A DNA stretch of 64,000 bases from Uranotaenia lowii (GCF_029784155.1 NC_073691.1:129394714-129458713); one strand, 5' to 3'; shown: positions 11,376 through 41,805, counted from the stretch's first letter. The notes: generated from the letters alone by a model not told the origin. A program made the numbers and translations.

Positions 11376-14300
11376 CTAAGTTCTTAGTTGATCACTCAAG
11401 TCAGATTCAATGCGGCGTCTAAAAGTTGAAATGGATACATTGAAGTCGAAGACATTAAAATAACGTAAAAAGCATAATTTCGCGGAACGGAGAGGGTCAT
11501 TGCTGCCATATCGCGTGCTTCTTGGTTCCAGAGAGAGCCAATTCCTATTGCGCAGGGTTCTTTCTGGAGCATAAATATTGCAGCGAGAGAGTATCCAGGA
11601 GCAGTCAATTTCGTTCCGAAGAATCTTTGCCGCGAACATCGATTGACCGATGGAACGACGATCCGACAGCGTATGAAGTCCAAGCAGGGCACATCGATGT
11701 GCGTATGGAGGTAAATTTAATGGATTCTCCCAAGGTAGCTCACGAAGAGCATAACGAACGAACCGACGTTGAATTGCTTCAAAACGCGCTGTCCATGCAG
11801 CTTCAAACGGCCACCATATCAGGTTCGTAGATTCCAATATTGAACGCACCAGACAGCAATACAAAGCTCGCAAGCAAGTCGGATCAGTGAATTCTTTGCT
11901 CAAACGCATAATGAATCCCAGCATACGATTTGCCTTCTCGAGTACCACAGAATAGTGACGCTTAAAAGTCATACGGTTGTCCAATAAAACGCCAAGATCC
12001 TTAATCTCGTCAACACGATGCAACTGCTCGCCCAGAATATTGTAGTGATGGATGAATGGATTTTTCATACGCCCAAATGTGATAATACAGCACTTCGCTA
12101 CGCTCAAAACAAGTAAATTATTAGCGCACCAGTTCACAACTGTGTCCAAGAATCGTTGCAATTCATAACAATCAGCTTGGTTGTTTATGACTAAAAATAT
12201 TTTCAGGTCGTCCGCGTATAGGAGAACTCCACATCCAGTGAGCAAAAAATTAATGTCGTTACAGAATAGTGTAAACAATAAAGGACCCAAATTGCTGCCT
12301 TGAGGTACCCCAGACTTTGGAGTAAAGTCAGAGGATTCAGCAGAACCAATTCTTACAGCCAATCGACGATCCGTTAGGTAGCTTCTGATCCATGCACACA
12401 ATCGTTCGGAAAAGCCAAGTCGATGCAATTTTTTCAGGAGAAAATCGTGGTTTACAGAATCAAATGCCGCCGAAATATCGGTATATATCGCGTTGATTTG
12501 TTTCCCGCCATCCATGTTGGATATGCAGAAGGATGTGAAAACCATCAGGTTTGAAGTTACCGAACGTTTAGGAAAAAATCCATGCTGATTCTCAGAAATC
12601 CAGTTCCGACAAGCTGAAAACATGACATCGTTGACGATCCTCTCAAATACTTTCGAACAGGCAGCTAGCGATGTGACTCCGCGGTAGTTAAGAACATCTT
12701 GCTTGTCACCTTTTTTGTGTACTGGGCTCATAAGCGATTTTTTCCAGATGGTAGGAAATTTTTGCTGTTGGAAAGACTGATTGAAAATGCGCGTAAGTGG
12801 TTTTACCAACAAAGCGCGACAGTTTTTCAGTACGCATGCCGGTATTCCATCCTGACCAGCTGAAGTGGAGTTCTTTAAATTATTGATAGCTTCTAAAACC
12901 ATTTCCTCGCGAACAGCAAAAACATCCAGATCCAACACATCGATGGGTAACGTGTTACAGCGGCGTTTAATTGATCGGCAGTTGGCGATTCTACTGAAAA
13001 GACACTGGCGAAATGCGTCGCGAAAAGGCAACATTTATCAGCGGGCGACGTGGCAATGCGATTTTTTAATTTGAGGATAGCTGGAAGCCCGGACTTCTTT
13101 CGTTTAGAGTTTACAAATTTCCAAAACTTTTTTGGATTTCGACAAAACTCGCTTTGAGTACGTTCCACATAACGGCGATAGCACAATCGATTATATATTC
13201 GGTATTGTTTAGTAGCAGCGTTCAAGTTGATTTTCGCAAATGGGCATCTGGAGTTACAAAACATCCGCAACAATTTCGAACGTGTCTTTTTCAATCGTTT
13301 CAGGTGAGCGTTAGTCCAAGGAGGTCGAAGAGGAGGTCGCATCAGGGGTACGGATTGATCGAAAGCGTCATCCAGAATTGCGTTAAATGTATTAACAGCC
13401 ACATCTACGTCAAAGCAACTTTGGATATTGGACCAGTCGACTTCAGACAGAACACGGTTCATAGCATCAAAATCCGCGCGATTAAAGTCACGAGCTGATG
13501 CATCGAAATCCTCAACAAATGCGATAGGACTCGGGAATGTAATTTCGAACTCCAAAGGAGGGTGGTACACGTCTATAGAGTAAGGTGGGGTAAAAGTACG
13601 AGTCGGGTAAAAGTACGTTTTGGGATTATCACAAACCAAGAACAGTAAAATTCAAAACTCTGGCGTGGATGGATAGTGATTTGGACTGCCAACAACCAGC
13701 CATAATTTTTTTTTCGTAGAAATTGAAAATGCTCCGAAAAATGAGGTAAAGTAGCTTTTTTGCTAGAATGATGTAATATTTCAAATAACGGCAAACATGT
13801 TTGTGCACTCAAAAGTCTGGCTTTCAATGAAAGTTTTATTGTGTCTTTTTAGTTGTTTTCAATCACTATCAAATGCCGAAGAAAGAATTTAATTACTATG
13901 TCTCTGTTTTGCACAATAAACTGTGAATCATAAGAAACCTTGAAGGGGCAAAAGTACGAACTGCAAATGGGGCAAAAGTACGAAGGGTCTACTGAAGTAA
14001 ATCTGAACGGAAAATTTTAACTTCTTTTTTGAATGCTCTGGAAACATCAGCGCATATTTTTGTTCCTACAAGACTTGCTCACGCGAAAAAATGCTCAAAT
14101 TCGATGGGAATTGGATTTCTAAAACCTGCTGAATATGGACAGTTAGTGGAGAACTCCAAATTCACGCAGGTTATTTACCCATGTATAGGATTTGTATCAG
14201 AAGCGAACAAGGAAGCTGCTGCTGTAAGCAGAAATTAAAACAAAATAGTTTTCCTGTTGACTTCATGCAGAATTGGGGAATTTTGAATGGTCGTACTTTT

Positions 14301-15330
14301 ACCCCACATCGTTCGAACTTTTGCCCCAGAGGTGGGGTAAGAGTACGTTTCGATAGCAGTTAGGCATTTTCACTACTGCTATCAAATGCGTCGATCAATT
14401 ATCTTCGTAATTTTATAGAAGAGAGCTAAAAGTCTAAAGAATCAAATGCTGTTCTTGGTTTTTTGGAAAACAACCGGCAAAATTTTCTAAAAATAGGGTG
14501 GCACTAAGGTCGTACTTTTACCCCACCATACTCTAGGTACGACGACATTGCTGGCCTCGATTATGGGGCTGATCAGATTAGATTCATCCACAAAAACCAA
14601 ATCCAGCGTTCGATTTTGAGAATTTCGAATCCCGTTTCGCTGTTTCATTTCATTCAGCGTCGTTCCATCCAAGAGTGAAGCACTAGCTGTGTTTATCACT
14701 GAGGCAGAATCTAACACCATGGTGTTGTTCTGGCCAGGAATCCAAAACAATTGCGATTGGTTGAAGTCACCAAGAAGAATAACATTACACGCAGGGTATC
14801 GTAGTCTAGCCTCTGATAGCATGTCAACGTGCAAATCGATGATTGAACAGTCGTAACTTTTTTCTGGAGGTATATATCCGGTTCCGATCAGAAATGAGCT
14901 GTTATCATGTGACACTCTAACCCATACATTTTCTACGCTATCAGTGTTAAAAGTTACGATTGATGCGCTAAGCTTATTTGATACCGCTATCAAGACCCCA
15001 CCACCTCTACTGCGACGACTATTGGCACTACTTCTGTCACAACGAAACACGTTATAGTCAGAACAAAATAGTTGACTAGACGGTACAGAAGAATCGAGCC
15101 AGGTTTCAGTGAAGGAGTAAATTTCATAGCCAAGCTCCGATGAAGCAACGAAGCATTCAGCGATTTTTGATTTCAATCCACGCACGTTCTGATAGTACAA
15201 GCGCAGAAAATTAGATGAATTGGATGCATCAGGTAATTGTCGTGATGTGGCTTGATGATCGATAGGATTGGAGCTGCAATTTGAGAGGCAATCACTGAAC
15301 GAAGCGGGAGGGAAGAATGAAGAGAAACTT
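11376..15330 (-). pseudogene. jockey/CR1-group LINE: endonuclease plus reverse transcriptase, interrupted
   Basis: The minus-strand frame starts with an AP-like endonuclease (15200 down to about 14534; YYQNVRGLKSK, RGGGVLIAV, LLGDFNQS, LDLVFVD) and continues open upstream to about 15330 without a clear ATG. It is cut by the TA-flanked element at 13578-14533; removing that element and one TA keeps the frame. A linker region follows (13577 to about 12955), then a frameshift near 12950, then the reverse transcriptase (to 11376) with NYRGVTSL, SGVPQGSNLGPLLF and the catalytic YADD. The C-terminal part (SLEPRSTRYGS onward) is present, so the 3' end is full length. Two defects, the insertion and the frameshift, make it inactive. 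Clade placement is by motif style only. Confidence 0.85.
13578..14533. mobile_element. TA-flanked TIR element (956 bp), GGGGTAAAAGTACG family, inside the LINE
   Basis: Ends are GAGTAAGGTGGGGTAAAAGT on the left and the complement of GAGTATGGTGGGGTAAAAGT on the right; 23 of the first 24 bases match. TA lies at 13576-13577 and 14534-14535, and the LINE frame fits exactly across the site. The terminal motif recurs inside in both directions: about 13604, 13946, 13968, 14291, 14313 and 14332. No transposase frame was found. Confidence 0.9.
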
Positions 15331-15339
15331 CTCTTACAC

Positions 15340-17848
15340 AGTAATTTTTTGAATAATCAACGCCTTTTCAGCTATCAATTTGAAAATCATGGATTACAAA
15401 ATATTTTTTTTCTTTTTCTCTTGCATCGTAAATATCTCGGAAACGCGGAAATTTTAAATAAAAAAAAATAGGTCTGATAGTACTTTTTACAGGCAGAAAA
15501 ATGATATCAAAATTTTGAATGCGTGATTTCAAGAAAGTGTCCCATTTCTAAAAGAACTAAGCTTTATCCGGAAAATCATCCTTCTTTTCTCTTTCTTCTT
15601 TCTCTATTTTTGTCTAGATTTACCAGATCTGCCTGCCTTTCTATTTCACTCTATCTTTTTTCACATAAATGGTGTCCCACATCATTTGCACGGAGATAGT
15701 TGAAAGCGTGCTGTTTATAACACGAATTAATCTTGAGCAAATTTTATAACTCCCCAATTGTGGAGTTTAGGTGACGAAAGGTCAGTTGCAGTCAGCAATT
15801 GCTCACCATCACTTACATTTCTTGGCTCTCATATGCTCTCATCAGCGTGAAAGAAGAGGCATATTCAAAGATGCCATACCAACTTCCTCAAGAGAACGTT
15901 ATAATACAACATGAAAATTCTAAGTTGGAATCGTGCTGTCAACGGTAAGTTTCACGGTTTAACGATACTCTGCAATTTGAAACATTGACAGAAGAAGAAA
16001 TGCAGTCAGAATGGACAGTGGTAAAATTTCTATAAGCGCACACACATTTTTGAGGTTAACTCTAAGCAGGAATAAAATACGAAAAAAGGAAGTATACTGT
16101 TCAATATATCTTTCAAAACTACACATATTTAATCATTAGATTCTTTCAAACTACTCCCAATAGCTGGGTAAATCCAAAAATACACATTTTTGGAAGGGAA
16201 ATTCCTCTAAGCGCACTTCATAAGATTAAGGGCATTCGGTATATTTGATTATCCGAGGGTTTTGGGGAATTTGGTTCAATCCGACTAAATAAATTGTAAA
16301 TCTCTATGTTTTCGCTCCATGTGCTCATCCAAACTTCCAATTACATCTGGTAAGGATATTCACAAGATTCTGGATAGGGTTTAATTTAAATTACGGCCTA
16401 GCTACATCCTTTCTATTCTCTTTAAAAAGGATCAATCAACTGTCTAGAAGTTTAGTTTAGGCGAAATTATGGCTATTTGAATGTCTGCCTTTTCGTGAAA
16501 ACTCCAATCCATACAATAATTAATATTGTATTCATTAAGTTTCAGTTCCGTTCTACCACAGAATCTATTCGAAAATCAAGCAAATATTTATATTTATGTA
16601 AAATTTACTCAATCTGATAATCAATTAAAGGACAATATGGGATCATGTTTTTTTTTTTTGCAGTGACATACCTGTAAATAGTAGCATGGTCTTCCAGAAG
16701 ATCCCGCCGTAGAAAAGGTAAGAAACTTCAGACGGGATAGTCTCATGGTGTGGATAAGAATTAAGCGAAAATTAAAAACTCAAAAAGCCATAGTTGACAC
16801 TAGAATAAATCAAAAAACTGCTTGACAGTGACTTGATCCCATTTACGGATTATCCATTTTGGATATTAACTTTTTCTTTTTTTTAGCAAATAATGCTGTG
16901 ATTCATATTCACTAGAATACTTTGGGAGGGTTGCTATTGGTATACTTCTTTTTGTCGTATTTTAGTCGAGCAAGAAAGCCTCATGACCAAGTCCTGACAA
17001 CCAACGGCTGTATTCTGATTGACGTTAAACAAATGTCAAAATGGACTTCGCACAAATCATGGATCCGAAGTTTTACCTTTCTAACAGTAAGGGGAATGCT
17101 TCCGGTAGGATCGATAATTTGGCACACCATCTATACCATTGTGTAGAAATTGATGGGAGGTATTCGACGAAAAGTTCTAGATCTCAACAGAACAGCAGAT
17201 AAATACTTTTTCTTGTATTTTACGTACAGGTGGAAGGTTTCATTATACCTCCCGAAAATCCTCCTGAATCCTCCTCTGAAATGAAATCAACCGTGAAAAC
17301 CAAATGAAAATAGCAAAACAAATAGGCCGATTGTCATCAGCTGATTTCAAGCTGTACAATTCCTCGCTGGACACTTCAAAGAAAGGACATAACTGCCACG
17401 TGAAAAACCGAGATTACCGAAATAACAACGAGGTGAACATTTTAGCATTTTAGAAACTTACATACGTCTTCAAATGGTTAATGCTGTTTTAAAAATTTTC
17501 GACTTCGGAATAACCCACAGCTGTCACAGAAAACATTGAAAATACCTTTCGACAGTTGAGATAAATCTTATCACCAGATGAAAATACCAATTTCTAGGTT
17601 AGATGTCGTTGAATGCGTTATTTTACCAATCAGCAGCTTTTCTGATATAACGCCACCATCATTGGTTCTACGTGCATCGGAAGATAATCAAAAGGAATTG
17701 ACAGCTTTTACAGCGCCCTTCTGATAGGAATACGAAACGAGAAAAGCGAACGAGAGATTGAGAATCCACGCAATGAAAAGCTTGACCCATTAAACAGACA
17801 TCCAATGGGTCGGACGGCGTTGTTATCATTCTTCACTCTTCAAAAGTT
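15340..17848. other. intergenic upstream of P450 copy B
   Basis: Mostly unrecognised AT-rich sequence. TATAAGCGCAC near 16032 and CTCTAAGCGCAC near 16204 look like one dispersed motif. ATATGGGATCATG near 16636 and CTTGATCCCATTT near 16832 form a weak inverted pair that may mark a small TIR element. No gene was seen. Confidence 0.4.
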
Positions 17849-17885
17849 TATAAAACTAATCGTTCACAACTGCTTAGCGCTCAGT
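17849..17885 (+). promoter_or_regulatory. core promoter of P450 copy B
   Basis: TATAAAA at 17849-17855 is followed by the arthropod initiator TCAGT at 17881-17885, with 34 bp from the first T to the initiator A. This predicts a 5' leader of about 80 nt before the ATG. Copy C has the same layout. Confidence 0.65.
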
Positions 17886-17963
17886 CGGAGTTTTGGGCTC
17901 CAGCACACGCGACAAACAACTTTGTGGTGCCTCAAAAGTGTGTAACAGAAGTGACCGTTAAAC

Positions 17964-34490
<16,527 letters not shown>

Positions 34491-34654
34491 AGCCTTTGGA
34501 TGCAAAAGTTGCGAGCTGATTTCATTTTATTAAAACTTCAATCATAATAATCGTATATTACGAAGATTACGAGCATTTTCAAGTTCTTATTATTACTTTA
34601 AGAGTTTGATAATACTATACGGAAAATGTATCCGTTCTAGAGTTTAATATTCTC

Positions 34655-34660
34655 AATAAA
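34655..34660 (+). terminator. candidate polyadenylation signal of copy B
   Basis: AATAAA lies 165 bp after the copy B stop. Confidence 0.5.
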
Positions 34661-35757
34661 TAATTAGAAAGGTGTATGACGGGTTATTGTATGTTTTTTC
34701 TTTAATAAAGAGAAGAATGGGGTGATTTGATCCCATTTTCTTGTTTTCACCATATTTCATAGGAAAAAATAGCAACTCACCGTTTTAACAGTTTCTGACA
34801 ACACGTTGATCCAAGTTATTTTGCTGTTGTAGGTGATTCAGAAGCATTTTCGTGGAGATAAAAAAAAAATTAATTTTTATAAGTTGATGAAGACTCGATC
34901 CTCTTACCTTTGTTAAACTTTTGTTAGAAAAAAAAATCGATAGACAAAATGACCAGGGACTACTTTTTTGCCCATTTTGCTTTTCATGTCACAGTTGACA
35001 ATTTTTAAAAAAGGATTCCATAAGTTTGCTTTTAACCCTATAAACTACAGCATAAATAAAGGCAAAAAATTCGCCAAACAAAACGCCCGTTCGGCAACGG
35101 CCAAATACCGAATATTGACCTTTTCAATTATTCGGTGAAACGAATATTATTTCGAATTTTTAAGAAAATCTCGTAAGCGAATAAGATGATTTTTGATATG
35201 TTACCAATTACTGGATGGACATCAGTCGCTTTTATGGCGTTTATCAGAAAGAGAAATCTGGTACATACATGACGAGACAGATGCCAAACAACTTGAAAAG
35301 TTGAAATTGATAAACTTGATATCGAATTATTTAGATGATGGTCGAATTTGAGCAAGATATCTTCAAAATAGTCGTCAAAAAGAACGATGATCCGAAACCT
35401 TAAAGATGCCATAATTTCAACTACACGTATACGCACGACCGGGCTATTTTGGGCGATTTAAAAAAAAAATTGGAAAAAAGGCAAATCTGAACATAATCTG
35501 AGTATCATTCCAAAACATATGCAAGAAGAAAGTAAAGAAAAATATTTGAAATTGAAATTCTACATTAAATCAAATCAGCAACGTTCAAATGTTATCTAAG
35601 GGTTTAAAAAAATTATGGATATTATTAATTTTACTCTTAAAAATCGTTGTTGAACACAAGTATATTAAATTAGCTATGACATATAATGTGGAAAAACCCG
35701 GTCAAAATCTAAAAAGTTTTTAACCAAAACTGGGCATCCTAATATCCTTATCTCTCT
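34661..35757. other. intergenic, unrecognised
   Basis: A GGGGTGATTTGATCCCATTTT word at 34718-34738 resembles ends of TA-flanked elements elsewhere in the window, but no partner end was found. CCCGGTCAAAATC near 35697 may be a fragment of the CCCGGATTT family. Confidence 0.35.
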
Positions 35758-38700
35758 TATCTAAAAATCTAAAAGCCAGAAGATCTAAAAATCTCAAAAT
35801 CTTGAAATCTAAAAAACTAACAAGTGAAAAATCTATCAATCTAAAAATTTAAAAATCTAAAAATCTAAAAATCTAAAAATCTAAAAATCTAAAAATCTAA
35901 AAATCTAAAAATCTAAAAATCTAAAAATATAAAAATCTAAAAATATAAAAATCTAAAAATCTAAAAATCTAAAAATCTAAAAATCTAAAAATCTAAAAAT
36001 CTAAAAATCTAAAAATCTAAAAATCTACAAATCTAAAAATCTAAAAATCTAAAAATCTAAAAATCTAAAAATCTAAAAATCTAAAAATCTAAAAATCTAA
36101 AAATCTAAAAATCTAAAAATCTAAAAATCTAAAAATCTAAAAATCTAAAAATCTAAAAATCTAAAAATCTAAAAATCTAAAAATCTAAAAATCTAAAAAT
36201 CTAAAAATCTAAAAATCTAAAAATCTAAAAATCTAAAAATCTAAAAATCTAAAAATCTAAAAATCTGAAAATCTAAAAATCTAAAAATCTAAAAATTCCA
36301 AAAATCTAAAAATTTAAGAATCTAAAAATCTAAAACCTAAAAATCTTAAAATTTAAAAATCTAAAAATTCCAAAAATCTAAAAATTTAAGAATCTAAAAA
36401 TCTAAAACCTAAAAATCTTAAAATCTAAAAATCTAAAAATCTAAAAATCTAAAAATCTAAAAATCTAAAAATCTAAAAATCTAAAAATCTAAAAATCTAA
36501 AAATCTAAAAATCTAAAAATCTAAAAATCTAAAAATCTAAAAATCTAAAAATCTAAAAATCTAAAAATCTAAAAATCTAAAAATCTAAAAATCTAAAAAT
36601 CTAAAAATCTAAAAATCTAAAAATCTAAAAATCTCAAAATCTAAATATCTTGAAATCCAAAAATCAAAAAATCTAAAAATCTAAAAATCTAAAAATCTAA
36701 AAATCTAAAAATCTAAAAATCTAAAAATCTAAAAATCTAAAAATCTAAAAATCTAAAAATCTAAAAATCTAAAAATCTAAAAATCTAAAAATCTAAAAAT
36801 CTAAAAATCTAAAAATCTAAAAATCTAAAAATCTAAAAATCTAAAAATCTAAAAATCTAAAAATCTAAAAATCTAAAAATCTAAAAATCTAAAAATTTAA
36901 AAATCTAAAAATCTAAAAATCTAAAAGTCTAAAAATCTAAAAATCTTAAAATCTAAAAATCTAAAAATTTCAATATCTGAAAATTCAAAAATCTAAGAAT
37001 CCACAAATCTTAAAATCTAACAATCTAAAAATCTAAAAATCTAAAAATTTAAAAATCTAAAACTCTAAAAATCAAAAAATCTAAAAAACTAAAAATCTAA
37101 AAATCAAACAATCTAACAATCTAAAAATCTAAAAATCTAAAAACCTAAAAATCTACAAATCTAAAAATCTAAAAATCTAAAAATCTAAAAATCTAAAAAT
37201 CTAAAAATCTAAAAATCTAAAAATCTAAAAATCTAAAAATCTAAAAATCTAAAAATCTAAAAATCTAAAAATCTAAAAATCTAAAAATCTTAAAATCTAA
37301 AAATCTAAAAATCTAAAAATCTAAAAATCTAAAAATCTAAAAATCTAAAAATCTAAAAATCTAAAAAACTAAAGATCTAAAAATCTAAAAATCTAAAAAT
37401 TTAAAAATCTAAAAATCTAAAAATCTAAAATTCTAAAATTCTAAAAATCTGAAAATCTAAAAATCTAAAAACCTAAAAATCTAAAAATCTAAAAATCTAA
37501 AAATCTAAAAATCTAAAAATCTAAAAATCTAAAAATCTAAAAATCTAAAAATCTAAAAATCTAAAAATCTAAAAATCTAAAAATCTAAAAATCTAAAAAT
37601 CTAAAAATCTAAAAATCTAAAAATCTAAAAATCTAAAAATCTAAAAATCTAAAAATCTAAAAATCTAAAAATCTAAAAATCTAAAAATCTAAAAATCTAA
37701 AAATCTAAAAATCTAAAAATCTAAAAATCTCAAAATCTATAAATCTAAAAATCTAAAAATCTAAAAATCTAAAAATCTAAAAATCTAAAAGTCTTAAAAT
37801 CTAAAAATCTAAAAATTTAAAAATCTAAAAATCTAAAAATCTAAAAATCTAAGATCTAAAAATCTAAAAATCTAAAAATCGAAAAATCTAAAAATCTAAA
37901 AATCTAAAAATCTAAAAATCTAAAAATCTAAAAATCTAAAAATCTAAAAATCTAAAAATCTAAAAATCTAAAAATCTAAAAATCTAAAAATCTAAAAATC
38001 TAAAAATCTAAAAATCTAAAAATCTTAAAATCAAAAAATCTAAAAATCTAAAAATCTAAAAATCTCAAAATCTAAAAATCTAAAAATCTAAAAATATAAA
38101 AATCTAAAAATCTAAAAATCTAAAAATCTAAAAATATAAAAATCTAAAAATCTAAAAACCAAAAAACCAAAAATCTAAAAGTCTAAAAGTCTAAAAGTCT
38201 AAAAGTCTAAAAATCTAAAAATCTAAAAATCTAAAAATCTAAAAATCTAAAAATCTAAAAATCTAAAAATCTAAAAATCTAAAAATCTAAAAATCTAAAA
38301 ATCTAAAAATCTAAAAATCTAAAAATCTAAAAATCTAAAAATCTAAAAATCTAAAAATCTAAAAATCTAAAAATCTAAAAATCTCAAAATCTAAAAATCT
38401 AAAAATCTAAAAATCTAAAAATCTTAAAATCTAAAAATCTAAAAATCTAAAAATCTAAAAATCTAAAAATCTAAAAATCTAAAAATCTAAAAATCTAAAT
38501 TTCTAAAAATAATCTAAAAATCTAAAAATCTCAAAATATAAAAATCTAAAAATCTAAAAATCTAAAAATCCAAAAATCCACAAATCTAAAAATATAAAAA
38601 TCTTAAAATCTAAAAATCTAAAAATCTAAAAATCTAAAAATCTAAAAATCTAAAAATCTAAAAATCTAAAAATCTAAAAATCTAAAAATCTAAAAATCTA

Positions 38701-39240
38701 AAAATCTAAAAATCTAAAAATCTAAAAATCTAAAAATCTAAAAATCTAAAAATCTAAAAATCTAAAAATCTAAAAATCCTAAAATCCTAAAATCCTAAAA
38801 TCTTAAAATCTAGCAATTTAAAAATCTCAAAAACTAAATATCTAAAAATCTTAAAAATCTGAAAATCTTAAAATCTAAAAATCAAAAATGTTAAACATCT
38901 AAAAATTCCAAAAATTTAAAAATCCAAAAATTCTAAAAATTTAACAATCTAAAAATCCTGAAATCTTAAATTCTTTAAATTTTAAAATCCAAAAAATCTC
39001 AAAATCTAATAATCTTAAATCCTAAAATCTAAAAATTTTAAAATCTTAAAGTCTGAAAATCTTAAAATGTAAAAATCTTAAATTTATAAAATCTAGAAAC
39101 CCAAACATCTAAAAATTTCAAAAATCTTAAAATCTCTTAAATCTAACTCATAATCTAAAAATCTAAGAATCAAAAATCTAAAAATCTTACAATCAAAAAA
39201 TTTAAAAATCTGAAAATTTAATATTCTAAAAGCCAAAGTA
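35758..39240. repeat. 8-bp satellite (CTAAAAAT)n, about 3.5 kb
   Basis: A long tandem array of the octamer CTAAAAAT, nearly pure over hundreds of bases and broken by scattered single-base variants (AAAGTCT, AAACCT, AATATA). It decays into irregular A-rich sequence after about 38780. It has no coding potential and is not an insect telomere repeat (TTAGG). Confidence 0.97.
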
Positions 39241-39740
39241 TCTGAACACCTGAAAACATAAAAATTGAAAAACCAAAAAATTCAAAAATAAAAATGGATG
39301 GAAGAATGCAAATGGAAGAAATTTAAAAACCCAAAAATTGAGAAATTTGAAAATGTTGGTTAAAATTTCAAAATCTTATATGAGGAAATTTATAAATGAG
39401 CCAGCAATTCAATAATACAACAATTTAAACAAAAAAACCCAGAAACAAAAAAAAACGAAAATTTTCATTGACTTATTGATAACATGTTTTTTGTTAAATT
39501 GCCAATTCTTAAAGTTCTTAAATCTAAAAATACAAACCTAAAAAATGGAAATAAATTATCTATTTAAAAATTTATAGGTCTCAAACAATTTGAAAAATAT
39601 AAGCAATGAATTGTGTGGTTTTGAATAGTAATATAAAAAAAGCAAAAACTTTCAATTCCTAAAATAAAATGTTTAATTAAACCAAAATCTGTAGAATCTA
39701 CAATTTTGTTGGATCCTAATGTTTTTTCTGAAATTTTCAA

Positions 39741-39797
39741 AAACGAACACACACATATACGATCTCAGTTAAACTTAATGTTTCTTTGAAGAGATTT
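39741..39797 (-). repeat. inverted partner of the 31168-31224 sequence
   Basis: It reads, on the minus strand, about 52 of 57 bases like 31168-31224. Here, too, the GTTCGTTT end faces A/T-rich simple sequence, which runs into the octamer satellite. Confidence 0.6.
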
Positions 39798-39832
39798 AAT
39801 TCCTTAACCTAAGCGTACATCTTTTGAGGACA

Positions 39833-39962
39833 TGGTGGCTAGCATCTTGTAAGGGCCAAAACCACCAACCCACAAGAAAGAGTGCTATGAATGCCGTGAT
39901 CGGGATTCGATATCATGAACTCTGACTTAGAAGACATGAACGCTATTCTCTAGACCATGGTC
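39833..39962 (-). repeat. tRNA-derived SINE-like repeat
   Basis: On the minus strand ATGGTCTAGAGAATAGCG (near 39955) resembles an A box region and TATCGAATCCCG (near 39906) a B box. The remainder (GGTGGTTTTGGCCCTTAC) is not tRNA. Partial confidence. Confidence 0.5.
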
Positions 39963-39965
39963 GGC

Positions 39966-41544
39966 GGCCTAATTTTAATATATCGTTGGTTAGTTGTTAA
40001 TCTTGAAAACTTTTTTCTGCCGTTCTTCTAAAGAGTTTTTGCCTCTTTGTTCGACTAACGAAGTATCTGACAATCCGGTAGAATAAATAGTCTAACTACT
40101 AAATGAGTATATTATTTTGATGTACTTACGTGCAGTAAATAGCTGTATTATTAAATCGCTTTAAACCGTAAAAATAGATAATTTGTTTGTTTTGCTAAGA
40201 ATCATTATTGCCATTATAAACTTATAGTAAACGGTTCATGCTTCATTACTGATCAAAAATTTAATTATTTTTTTTTCAAAAGTTGGTCGAGTTGTGAAGA
40301 GTTAAGTTGAACGATTTAGCAAAAAAAGTTTTAAATTATTTTTGTCGTCACAATAAGAAATGTTCCTCTAACCAAACATTCAATTTGAATACATCCGTAC
40401 ATCCGTTTCCAACCGCAAATATAATTCCGCATAAAATAGAAATTAAGTGAGGGCTCCCTTTCAATGAGGTTATTAATGTCCAATTTTGATCCTGCGTTGC
40501 CAGACGAATAAACAGCACAACTATTTACATACTATCTGAAATAAAGTTTTTATTACTCAGCACTCCAATGATAGGGTGCTATAGATACAGCTACACAGTC
40601 ACGTTTTTTCCCACAAGCTTTGAGGAACAGGTTAGAAACGGTCGTTTGAGCGACAGTTTACGTAGCTGAGAATACAATCGCTTTAAGCTGGACGCGTGCC
40701 AGAAATTGCGATTTTGTACCGTGTAGATTGTTTATTTTGTCGAAATCGTGGAAACTGTGTCGGTAATTGGAATTTGAGTATGATACGATAAAACACAACG
40801 TTCTAAAAAAAAGCAATGATCGAAAAAAAATGACAAAAGATAAAATACTGCAGAAATTTTAAAACTACGATAATAATAAAACATTACAATTGTGAAAAAC
40901 ATAATGAATATTACACAAAATTATAAAAAGGACAAAGATGAAATTTTTTGTAAATAACAACAAGAAAACATTTGAAAACCAATCAGTTTAGCCAACATCA
41001 ATCATTTTCAGTCAACAATATTTTAATTTCAGTAGAACGTCATTCTTCGTATGCAGATATAACGAGACTGACGTCTGCAGCCCGTTTCAGAGGAATTAAA
41101 TAAACTTTTAAACTTAAGTTTCTTTATTGTATTTGAGAACCACCCAGTTTAAATTTGGGCAGCTTTATGTTTTTCCGGCTAATGATAACAGTTATAACAG
41201 TCAAAACAAATTACAATTTTGAGGACGATTTCTACCAGTTGCTATGACTTGTGCAAAACTTAAATACACACGAGCACTGAAGAAATTTACATTTGAATTG
41301 AGATGGCTAGAGAATTCGATAAATTTAAATTACACAAGGCAAAATAATTCACATTTTTCCAGGGGCAGGGACGCTGATTCCAAATATGCAATCAGTTTTT
41401 ATTGATCAGCTCTTGTTTTCGAGATAACTTTAAAAATAAGTTAAAATTCAATAAACTAATTTGTCCCCTTATTAGGTGCAAAAACTGCAGAACGTTAGGT
41501 ATAAAGATTTTTTAAAATAAAGATTTTAATTCAATGATTAAACC
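39966..41544. other. intergenic, unrecognised
   Basis: AT-rich, no convincing frame or bounded repeat. Confidence 0.4.
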
Positions 41545-41737
41545 GATGAAGGTATTGCTTAAGCACCCATGACCCGAACGGAACGGCGTCAGGTAGAAGT
41601 TGACCTCTCCATACTTCCGATTTACGAATTCTGGAAGTCGCGGGATTAGCCTATGCGTCCATCTTGCGTTGTGTGATGCGTCCCATTGCTCCTGCTTCTT
41701 GATTTGATGTTTCGTTGTTCGCGTTTCGCAATAATGG
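41545..41737 (-). pseudogene. fragment of an R1/LOA-like LINE, C-terminal part
   Basis: The minus strand reads KKQEQWDASHNARWTHRLIP, then KYGEVNFYLT and GHGCL, the conserved region after the reverse transcriptase in R1-group proteins. A frameshift near 41567 puts KQYLHRF in another frame. It sits just downstream of the LINE frame at 41806-44601 and is probably the continuation of the fragment at 44605-44733. Confidence 0.65.
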
Positions 41738-41805
41738 CACCACCCCAGTAGGTGGTGATTGTGTTATTAAAATCGCGTGAAAGAGGATCTCGTGTTTAAT
41801 TTTAC

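Noticed and set aside
35758..39240. Telomeric repeat or CRISPR array
   Set aside because: The unit is CTAAAAAT, not TTAGG, and there are no unique spacers.
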